A stretch of 64,000 nt of DNA from Amycolatopsis camponoti (GTDB taxonomy: Bacteria; Actinomycetota; Actinomycetes; Mycobacteriales; Pseudonocardiaceae). Where the stretch lies: positions 1,364,001 to 1,428,000 of the forward strand of contig NZ_CABVGP010000003.1 of assembly GCF_902497555.1 (NCBI RefSeq). The letters are read 5' to 3'. Below the pieces are notes generated by a model. It worked only from the letters and a program-made list of their open reading frames with translations, was not told where the DNA came from and did no database searches. The translations under genes and the position numbers were made by a program. Shown here piece after piece: positions 57,969 through 64,000 of the stretch (position 1 is its first letter; each line of letters opens with the position of its first letter).

Positions 57969-59210
57969 GTGACCACGCCTGTTTCCCTCGCACTGGCCAT
58001 CGGAACGTTGGTGGCCGGTGCGGTGGTCGGCTACCTCCTCGCGCGGGCCCGGACCCGTCGCGAAGAGGCCCGGCCGCCGGGTCCGACCGTCGCGGAGCTC
58101 CTCGAACGCCTGGTCCGCTCGTCCCACAACGGCGTCGTCGTGCTCAACAGATTCGGCGACATGGTGCTGCACAACCCGCGGGCCTACGAGCTGGGCCTGG
58201 TGAAGGTCAACCAGGCCGACTCGCGGGCCCGCAAGGCCGCCGAGCAGGTCGTCGAGACCGATGAGCCGATGGAGATCGACCTATCGCCGCTCGAAGCGCG
58301 CGGCCGCCAGCCGGAGGCGGTGCTCGGCGAGGTCCGGCCGCTCGGCGACGGCTTCACCGTCGTCGAGGCCGTCGACCACTCCGAGGCCATCCGGCTGGAG
58401 GCCGTCCGCCGCGACTTCGTCGCCAACGTCAGCCACGAGCTCAAGACCCCGGTCGGCGCGATCGCGCTGCTCACCGAGGCCGTGCTCGACGCCGCCGAGG
58501 ACGTCGAGGAGGTCCGCCGCTTCGGCGGCAAGATCCTGCGCGAGTCCACCCGGCTCGGCCAGCTCGTCACCGAGCTGATCGCGCTTTCGCGGCTGCAGGG
58601 CGCCGAGCGGCTGCCGGACCTCAACGTCGTCGAGGTCGACGCGGTCGTCCGCGAAGCGCTCGGCCGCACGACGCTCTCGGCCGAGTCGGCCGACATCCGG
58701 ATCACCACCGACACCCCCAGCGGCCTGCTCATCGAGGGTGACCGGACGCTGCTGGTCACCGCGCTTTCGAACCTGCTGGAGAACGCCGTCGCGTACTCGC
58801 CGGCCGGCAGCCCGGTCTCGATCAGCAGGCGGCTCGCCGACGGGATGGTCGAGGTCGCCGTCACCGACCGCGGCATCGGCATCCCCGAGGACGAGCAGAC
58901 ACGCGTGTTCGAGCGGTTCTACCGCGCCGACAAGGCCCGTTCGCGCGCCACCGGCGGCACCGGGCTGGGCCTGGCGATCGTCAAGCACGTCGCGGCCAAC
59001 CACGGCGGCTCGGTCGGGCTGTGGAGCCGCCCCGGCACCGGCTCGACCTTCACGCTGCGCATCCCCGCGCACGTCCGCCCCGAACCGGCCCTCGAGCCGG
59101 CGCGGACCACCAAGACCTCGCCGGCACCACGGCAGGAGAAGACCCCCGAGCGCACCCCGAGGCTCGTGGTTACCGGGCAGGACAGCCCAGATCATGGAGG
59201 AAACCTGTGA
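57969..59210 (+). CDS. senX3: sensor histidine kinase, SenX3/PhoR type
   Basis: A 413-residue kinase. One N-terminal membrane helix (about 5-25), a PAS-like domain (about 40-135, LLERLVRSSHNGVVVLNRFG), HisKA with His156 in FVANVSHELKTPVGAIALL, and HATPase_c (NLLENAV, DRGIGIPEDEQTRVFERFYR, GGTGLGLAIVKHVAANHGGS). It senses phosphate limitation with the Pst system in mycobacteria. TACGAT lies 6 nt before the GTG (leaderless). Its stop overlaps regX3 by 4 nt. It corresponds to Rv0490. Confidence 0.93.
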   Translation: MTTPVSLALAIGTLVAGAVVGYLLARARTRREEARPPGPTVAELLERLVRSSHNGVVVLNRFGDMVLHNPRAYELGLVKVNQADSRARKAAEQVVETDEPMEIDLSPLEARGRQPEAVLGEVRPLGDGFTVVEAVDHSEAIRLEAVRRDFVANVSHELKTPVGAIALLTEAVLDAAEDVEEVRRFGGKILRESTRLGQLVTELIALSRLQGAERLPDLNVVEVDAVVREALGRTTLSAESADIRITTDTPSGLLIEGDRTLLVTALSNLLENAVAYSPAGSPVSISRRLADGMVEVAVTDRGIGIPEDEQTRVFERFYRADKARSRATGGTGLGLAIVKHVAANHGGSVGLWSRPGTGSTFTLRIPAHVRPEPALEPARTTKTSPAPRQEKTPERTPRLVVTGQDSPDHGGNL

Positions 59211-59896
59211 CCAGGGTTCTCATCGTCGAGGACGAGGAGTCGTTCGCCGACCCCCTCGCCTTCCTGCTGCGCAAGGAAGGGTTCACCGCGGCCGTCGCCG
59301 GTACCGGCCAGGCCGCGCTGGAGGAGTTCGACCGCAACGGCGCCGACATCGTGCTGCTCGACCTCATGCTGCCCGGGATGAGCGGCACCGACGTCTGCAA
59401 GCAGCTGCGCCAGCGCTCGGCCGTGCCGGTGATCATGGTGACGGCGCGCGACAGCGAGATCGACAAGGTCGTCGGCCTGGAACTGGGTGCGGACGACTAC
59501 GTGACGAAGCCGTACTCGGCGCGTGAGCTGATCGCGCGCGTGCGGGCGGTGCTGCGCCGCGGCGGCGAGCCGGGCTCGGAAGGCGAGCTGGCGCCGCTGG
59601 TGCTCTCGGCGGGCCCGGTGCGGATGGACGTCGAGCGGCACGTGGTGACGGTGGACGGCGCCGAGGTTTCGCTGCCGCTCAAGGAGTTCGACCTGCTGGA
59701 GTACCTGCTCCGCAACGTCGGCCGGGTGCTCACGCGCGGCCAGCTGATCGACCGGGTGTGGGGCGCTGACTACGTCGGCGACACGAAGACGCTGGACGTC
59801 CACGTGAAGCGGCTGCGCTCGAAGATCGAGCCGGACCCGGGCTCGCCGCGGCACCTGGTGACGGTCCGCGGCCTGGGCTACAAGTTCGAGACGTAA
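59207..59896 (+). CDS. regX3: response regulator, RegX3/PhoP type (OmpR family)
   Basis: A 229-residue response regulator: receiver domain with Asp52 in IVLLDLMLPGMSG, Thr/Lys switch VTARDSEIDKVVGLELGADD and Lys101, then an OmpR-type winged helix (LKEFDLLEYLLRNVGRVLTR, DTKTLDVHVKRLRSKIEPDP, LVTVRGLGYKFET). It controls phosphate-starvation genes. GGAGGA lies 6 nt before the GTG. A terminator follows at 59917. Confidence 0.95.
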   Translation: MTRVLIVEDEESFADPLAFLLRKEGFTAAVAGTGQAALEEFDRNGADIVLLDLMLPGMSGTDVCKQLRQRSAVPVIMVTARDSEIDKVVGLELGADDYVTKPYSARELIARVRAVLRRGGEPGSEGELAPLVLSAGPVRMDVERHVVTVDGAEVSLPLKEFDLLEYLLRNVGRVLTRGQLIDRVWGADYVGDTKTLDVHVKRLRSKIEPDPGSPRHLVTVRGLGYKFET

Positions 59897-59916
59897 GCGG
59901 GCTTTTCGGGCGGTGA

Positions 59917-59943
59917 CGCCCCGGTGGGAGGCGCGCCGGGGCG
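59917..59943 (+). terminator. terminator after regX3
   Basis: CGCCCCGG (59917-59924) and CCGGGGCG (59936-59943) form an 8-bp GC-only stem with an 11-nt loop, 20 nt after the regX3 stop. Confidence 0.6.
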
Positions 59944-60010
59944 GTACCGCACCGAGTGTTGTTGGTTACATGTTCGAGACCTGGCGCTGGGCCCGGTACG
60001 CTGGACCCCC

Positions 60011-60994
60011 GTGCGCCTAGGGGTACTCGACGTCGGTTCCAACACCGTCCACCTTCTCGTGGTCGATGCCCACCGTGGCGCCCACCCGACGCCGATGCAT
60101 TCCGAGAAGTCCGTGCTCCGGCTGGCCGAGCAGCTCACCCCCGGTGGCGAGCTCAGCAAGGCCGGTGCCGACGACCTCGTGACCGCCGTCGAATCCGCGA
60201 AGGACGCCGCCGCCCGGCTGGGCTGCGAAGAGGTCATGGCCTTCGCCACCTCCGCGGTCCGCGAAGCTAAGAACTCCGCCAAGGTGCTGGCCCGCGTGGC
60301 CGACCGCACCGGCGTCGAGCTGCGGGTCCTCTCCGGGACCGACGAAGCCCGGCTCACCTTCCTCGCCGTCCGCCGCTGGTACGGCTGGTCGGCCGGGCAG
60401 CTGCTGGTGCTCGACATCGGCGGTGGCTCGCTGGAGATCGCGATGGGCCGCGACGAAGAGCCCGTCCTGGCCGAGTCGCTTCCCCTGGGCGCGGGCCGGA
60501 CCACGCGAACCCGCTTCAAGCACGACCCGCCGACGCGCTCCGAGCTCGTCGCGACGTCGGCGTGGCTCGACGACCAGCTCACCGAGCTCGCGCGGAAGGT
60601 CACCAAATGGGGTGAACCCGATCGTGTCGTGGCGACGTCGAAGACGTTCCGGTCGCTCGCCCGGCTGACCGGCGCCGCCCCCTCGGCGGCGGGCCCGCGC
60701 GTGCGACGTACGCTCACGGACACCGCATTGCGCCAGCTCCTGGCGTTCATCTCGCGGATGCCGTCGGCCGACCTCGCCCAGCTCGAGGGCGTCAGCTCGA
60801 GCCGGTCGCACCAGCTGGTGGCCGGCGCGCTCGTCGCGCAGGCCACGATGCGGGCGCTCGGTTTGCCCGAACTCGAGATCTGCCCGTGGGCTCTGCGAGA
60901 AGGTGTCATCCTGCGGCGGCTGGACCATTCCAACGGCGCGGATGAAACTGGAGCCGGTCTCGTGGGGCGCTTCGGCGCACAGGAGGACCGGTGA
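60011..60994 (+). CDS. Ppx/GppA-type phosphatase, Rv0496-like
   Basis: A 327-residue protein of the exopolyphosphatase/GppA family with the ASKHA fold: phosphate loop 1 VLDVGSNTVHLLVVDAH, loop 2 VLDIGGGSLEIAMGRDEEPV, and catalytic TDEARLTFLAVRRW. Homologues in mycobacteria hydrolyse short polyphosphate. TACGCT (59997-60002) lies 8 nt before the GTG 60011 (leaderless). Location after regX3 fits phosphate metabolism. Confidence 0.88.
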   Translation: MRLGVLDVGSNTVHLLVVDAHRGAHPTPMHSEKSVLRLAEQLTPGGELSKAGADDLVTAVESAKDAAARLGCEEVMAFATSAVREAKNSAKVLARVADRTGVELRVLSGTDEARLTFLAVRRWYGWSAGQLLVLDIGGGSLEIAMGRDEEPVLAESLPLGAGRTTRTRFKHDPPTRSELVATSAWLDDQLTELARKVTKWGEPDRVVATSKTFRSLARLTGAAPSAAGPRVRRTLTDTALRQLLAFISRMPSADLAQLEGVSSSRSHQLVAGALVAQATMRALGLPELEICPWALREGVILRRLDHSNGADETGAGLVGRFGAQEDR

Positions 60995-61151
60995 AAGCAC
61001 GCGGCTGGACTTCCCGGAAGGTGGACGGGCACGGTGGAGAGGTGACGGACATGCAGAGGTCGGCGTACAGCGCGCGCGGCGCCGCCGGCGTACCGTCGGA
61101 TACCGCTTCGCCGAGTGCCGAGGACCCGGAGCGCGCAGGGGATTGCCAGGT

Positions 61152-62807
61152 ATGACGGACCAGACCGGAGACGGCCAGCCCCAGAAGACCGTGGCTGAGC
61201 TGCTCGCCCAGCACGGTGCCCAGGTCGACGGCGGCAACCGCCGTCGGCGCCGTCGCGCGGCCGAGGACGACGACGAGCCCGGCACCCCGGAGACCCCGCC
61301 CGGCGCGACCGGTTCCCACCGGCGTCCCGGCGTCAGCGACACCGGCCCGCAGGCGATCATCGACCGGGTCGCCGGCGAAGGCACCCCGCCGCCGCCGAAC
61401 CGGCCCGCCGGCCGGCGCCGCGCCGAGCCGTCGTCCCCGCCGCCGCCCGCACCCCGCGCCGTCCCGCAGGACTCCCAGCCGCTGCCGCGGCCGGTCCCGC
61501 CGCCCCCGGCCCGGCCCGCCCCCGGCGGCGCCGAGTCCGGCCAGTACGCGCGCCCCCCGGCGCCGCCGCAGCCGTCGGGCCAGTTCAGCCGGCCGCCCCA
61601 GGAGTCCGGGCAGTTCGCCGGCCCGCCGTCCGCGCCGCAGCCGTCGGGGCAGTACCCGAGCCCGCAGGAGTCGGCGCAGCTGCCGGTGCCGCCGCGCGCG
61701 CCCCGGCGCCAGCCGCCGCCCCCGCAGCCGTCGCAGCAGCTGCCGACCCCGCCGCCGCCCGCGGCCGAGGAGACCCGCGCGGCCGTCCCGCCGGTCCGGC
61801 GCCGTCCGCCCCCGCAGGCTTCGCAGCAGCTGCCCACCCCGCCGCCGCAGCCGTCGCAGCAGCTGCCGACGCCGCCGCCGAGCGGACCGCTGTCGGCGCG
61901 TCTCGACGGCCTCAACGGCACCCCGGACGCCGAAATCGACCCGCCGCCGGGCCCGATGGCCAGCGGCACGTTCGCGCCGCCGCCCGCCGCACCCGGCCGC
62001 CCGCGCCGGGGCCCGGCGCGCCGGCCGCAGCAGGAGGCCTACACCGAGCAGTTCGACGCGGTGAAGGGCGGACCGCCGGTCCCGCCCGCGCCGAGCAAGA
62101 AGCCCGACGCGGCCGAGCCGCCGCCGTCGTCACCGGGCGGGCTCGCGAACTGGCGCAAGCGCCGGCAGAAGGAGCAGCTGGAGGACACCGAGATCGGCGT
62201 CATGCCGGTGGTGCCCACCGACGCCCCGGCCGACGGCTACCCCGACGACGACTTCGAGCCCGAGGGCTTCGCGCCGGAGAGCAGCGGCTACCAGGCCGCC
62301 TACGACGCCGGCCCGCCGACCGGGACGTACCCGCCGCCGATGCCGTTCGCGCCCGGCGACCGCCCCTCGCGGGCGCCGATCCCGGACGACCTCGAGCCCT
62401 ACGAGCGCGAGTTCACCGACGGCTACCCGGCGGGCGGCCCGGACTTCGAGCAGGACGAGTACGGCTACGAGCAGGGCGACGGCTACGAGGACGACGAATA
62501 CGACGACGTCCCCGAGCCGGTCGCGGAGCCGGAGCCCACGACGTCGCCCGGCAAGGCTTGGCTGGCGCTCGCCGGGCAGCTGGCGCTGGGTGTCGTCGGT
62601 GGCGCGGCCGTGTGGCTGGGCTTCAACTGGCTGTGGGTGAACATCCCCGCGGCCGCCCTGGTGGCGGCGCTGCTGGTGGTCGTCGCGCTGGTCTGGATCG
62701 TGCGGAAGATCCGCCGGGCCGAGGACCTGCAGACCACGGTGCTGGCCGTGCTGGTCGGCCTGGTCGTGACGGTGTCCCCGGCGGCGCTGCTGCTCGTCGG
62801 CCGCTGA
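61152..62807 (+). CDS. proline-rich protein with C-terminal membrane helices, Rv0497-like
   Basis: A 551-residue protein. The long N-terminal part is disordered and Pro/Gln/Ser-rich, with repeated motifs QPSQQLPTPPP and QPSGQ, and an acidic stretch near 400-470 (QDEYGYEQGDGYEDDEYDD). Two or three C-terminal membrane helices follow (AWLALAGQLALGVVGGAAVW, VNIPAAALVAALLVVVALVW, VLAVLVGLVVTVSPAALLLV). It stands where Rv0497 stands in mycobacteria. The role is unknown; an envelope scaffold is possible. Confidence 0.8.
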   Translation: MTDQTGDGQPQKTVAELLAQHGAQVDGGNRRRRRRAAEDDDEPGTPETPPGATGSHRRPGVSDTGPQAIIDRVAGEGTPPPPNRPAGRRRAEPSSPPPPAPRAVPQDSQPLPRPVPPPPARPAPGGAESGQYARPPAPPQPSGQFSRPPQESGQFAGPPSAPQPSGQYPSPQESAQLPVPPRAPRRQPPPPQPSQQLPTPPPPAAEETRAAVPPVRRRPPPQASQQLPTPPPQPSQQLPTPPPSGPLSARLDGLNGTPDAEIDPPPGPMASGTFAPPPAAPGRPRRGPARRPQQEAYTEQFDAVKGGPPVPPAPSKKPDAAEPPPSSPGGLANWRKRRQKEQLEDTEIGVMPVVPTDAPADGYPDDDFEPEGFAPESSGYQAAYDAGPPTGTYPPPMPFAPGDRPSRAPIPDDLEPYEREFTDGYPAGGPDFEQDEYGYEQGDGYEDDEYDDVPEPVAEPEPTTSPGKAWLALAGQLALGVVGGAAVWLGFNWLWVNIPAAALVAALLVVVALVWIVRKIRRAEDLQTTVLAVLVGLVVTVSPAALLLVGR

Positions 62808-62890
62808 CCGCGGCGGGGGCGCGGTGATCCGCGTCCCCCTTCCGGCCCGGCGATTCCACCCACCCTCGGTGACGAGGCAGGATGGCGCGC

Positions 62891-63694
62891 GTGACAGACG
62901 AGAAGCCGGTCCCCGTCGGGCTCAGCACGGCGTCCGTGTGGCCCCTCAAGGCCGGGACCGCCTTCGAGCTCGCGGCCGAGCTGGGGTACGACGGCGTCGA
63001 GGTCATGGTGTGGGCCGACCCGGTCAGCCAGGACGTCAGCGCCCTGCGCCGGTGGTCGCGCCGCACCGGGGTGCCCGTGCTGTCCGTCCACTCGCCGTCG
63101 CTGCTGATCACCCAGCGGATCTGGTCGCCCGACCCCGTGGTCCGGCTGCGGATGTCCGTCGAGGCCGCGGCCGAGCTCGGCGCGCGGACCGTCGTCGTCC
63201 ACCCGCCGTTCCGGTGGCAACGGCGGTACGGCGACGCGTTCGGTGATCTGGTCGACGAGCTGGAGGAGTCCAGCGGGATCGAAATCGCCGTCGAGAACAT
63301 GTTCAAGGTGCGCCCACCGGGTGGTTCGAAGAATTCCCGGGTCTCCGCGTTCCGGCCGTCGATCGACCCGACGGACGTCGGTTTCCGGCACTACACGCTC
63401 GACCTGTCCCACACAGCGGCAGCCCGGATGGACGCACTCGCGCTCGCGCAGCGGATGGGTGAGGGCCTCTCGCACGTCCATCTGGCGGACGGCACCGGCC
63501 TCCCGAAGGACGAACACCTGGTACCCGGCCGCGGTGGCCAGCCCTGCGCCGAGATCCTGGAGAAGCTGGTCAGCGGCGGTTTCGCCGGGCAGATCGTGCT
63601 GGAGATCAACACCCGGCACGCCGGGACGGGTGCCCAGCGGGTCCGGGACCTGGCCGAGGCATTGCTGTTCGCGCGATTCCACCTAGGGCAGTAA
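62891..63694 (+). CDS. TIM-barrel sugar phosphate isomerase/epimerase-like protein, Rv0498-like
   Basis: A 267-residue AP endonuclease family 2 (xylose isomerase-like) protein: VGLSTASVWPLKAGTAFELA, ELGYDGVEVMVWADPVSQDV, VHSPSLLITQRIW, RTVVVHPPFRWQRRYGDAFG, IEIAVENMFKV, HYTLDLSHTAAARMDALALA, HVHLADGTGLPKDEHLVPGR and IVLEINTRHAG. Metal ligands Glu, Asp, His are in these strands. GTG 62891 is chosen because CAGGAT lies 7 nt upstream; an ATG at 62882 is the alternative, and sits in that -10. Confidence 0.85.
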   Translation: MTDEKPVPVGLSTASVWPLKAGTAFELAAELGYDGVEVMVWADPVSQDVSALRRWSRRTGVPVLSVHSPSLLITQRIWSPDPVVRLRMSVEAAAELGARTVVVHPPFRWQRRYGDAFGDLVDELEESSGIEIAVENMFKVRPPGGSKNSRVSAFRPSIDPTDVGFRHYTLDLSHTAAARMDALALAQRMGEGLSHVHLADGTGLPKDEHLVPGRGGQPCAEILEKLVSGGFAGQIVLEINTRHAGTGAQRVRDLAEALLFARFHLGQ

Positions 63695-63828
63695 TTGCGC
63701 GCTGGCGGCGCGGACACGACTACTCCCGGGTCCATTTACCGGGACCGAACACGTAAAGTCCCGACTGTGAAACCGTCGCGCTCGTTGATCGTCACCTTGC
63801 CGGATTCCTCCATTGGTACGGCGCGTTC

Positions 63829-64000
63829 GTGAGCGGAACGGACGGCACCGCCTTGTCCTTCGACACGGCGAGTGTGGCGCGGTCGCTGGGGGACGGCACC
63901 TTCACCGCGGTGCTGCGTGCGGAGTGGGCCATCGGCTCGCACCCGCACGGGGGTTTCCTGCTGGCCCTGCTGGCCAAGGCGGCGATCGCCGCGCTGCACG
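63829..64000 (+). CDS. thioesterase-family protein, 3' end outside window
   Basis: The visible 57 residues read LSFDTASVARSLGDGTFTAV, then AEWAIGSHPHGGFLLALLAK. This is the N-terminus of an acyl-CoA thioesterase-like hot-dog protein, as in Rv0499. GTG at 63829 begins the family start. It continues past the window edge, so only the beginning can be judged. Confidence 0.7.
   Translation, partial: MSGTDGTALSFDTASVARSLGDGTFTAVLRAEWAIGSHPHGGFLLALLAKAAIAALH

Noticed and set aside
61560..61900. Short repeats resembling a CRISPR array
   Set aside because: They are in-frame Pro/Gln codon repeats (QPSQQLPTPPP) in a membrane protein with irregular spacing and no spacer structure.
63736..63999. Minus-strand frame at the right edge
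   Set aside because: It is antisense to the start of a thioesterase-family gene that matches its family well.

Overview
The window reads as chromosome of a high-GC actinobacterium of the Pseudonocardiaceae, most likely Amycolatopsis or a close relative. This rests on the codon use, the mycothiol gene mshA, the WhiJ-type HTH and DUF397 pairs, the DUF574 methyltransferases, many leaderless genes, and a gene order that matches Mycobacterium tuberculosis Rv0474-Rv0499 in the right half. No rRNA, tRNA, CRISPR array, prophage or intact insertion sequence was seen.

Left part (1-31 kb), mostly accessory: a truncated Clp_N protein; gnd; a metallo-beta-lactamase-fold hydrolase; a WhiJ-like regulator followed by three overlapping methyltransferase genes; two small unknown proteins; a DUF397 protein; a four-gene leftward operon of exported and membrane proteins that looks metal (copper) related; an epoxide-hydrolase-like enzyme facing a CGNR regulator; an amidase-TetR-MpaB operon; a D-cysteine desulfhydrase/ACC deaminase homologue; a PP2C-like protein; an HTH-Clp_N pair behind a duplicated operator; the yczE/yczR divergon; a low-complexity exported protein; dapC; a DUF445 protein; a cluster of DnaA boxes; a second CGNR regulator facing a VOC protein; zinc-ribbon proteins; and a PIMT-type methyltransferase.

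Right part (29.8-64 kb), conserved backbone with inserts: an HTH regulator, an hbhA homologue and a DUF2516 protein (Rv0474-0476 order). The HTH-hbhA pair is bracketed by two inverted copies of a 96-98 bp element. A 16 kb block follows that interrupts the mycobacterial order. It holds a YbaK/OCD/ammonia-lyase-like/CadD operon, a WhiJ-DUF397 pair, an osmoprotectant transporter without its ATPase, regulators, oxidoreductases, purU, a DedA protein and methyltransferases. The backbone resumes with DUF2505, murB, an L,D-transpeptidase lipoprotein, mshA, YbjN, gpmA, senX3-regX3, a Ppx/GppA phosphatase, a proline-rich membrane protein (Rv0497-like), a TIM-barrel epimerase-like protein and the start of a thioesterase.

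The most notable non-coding signals are: three copies of a near-perfect 46-48 bp palindrome (12.8, 15.7 and 44.5 kb); the inverted repeats around HTH-hbhA; the DnaA-box cluster at 26.3 kb far from any oriC gene; paired TGTCAAC-N4-GTTGACA sites in front of HTH-Clp_N; matching TAACC/GGTTA inverted repeats at both CGNR divergons; twin G-tract hairpins before gpmA; and a PHO-box-like triplet before senX3. All assignments come from reading the sequence; no database search was run.
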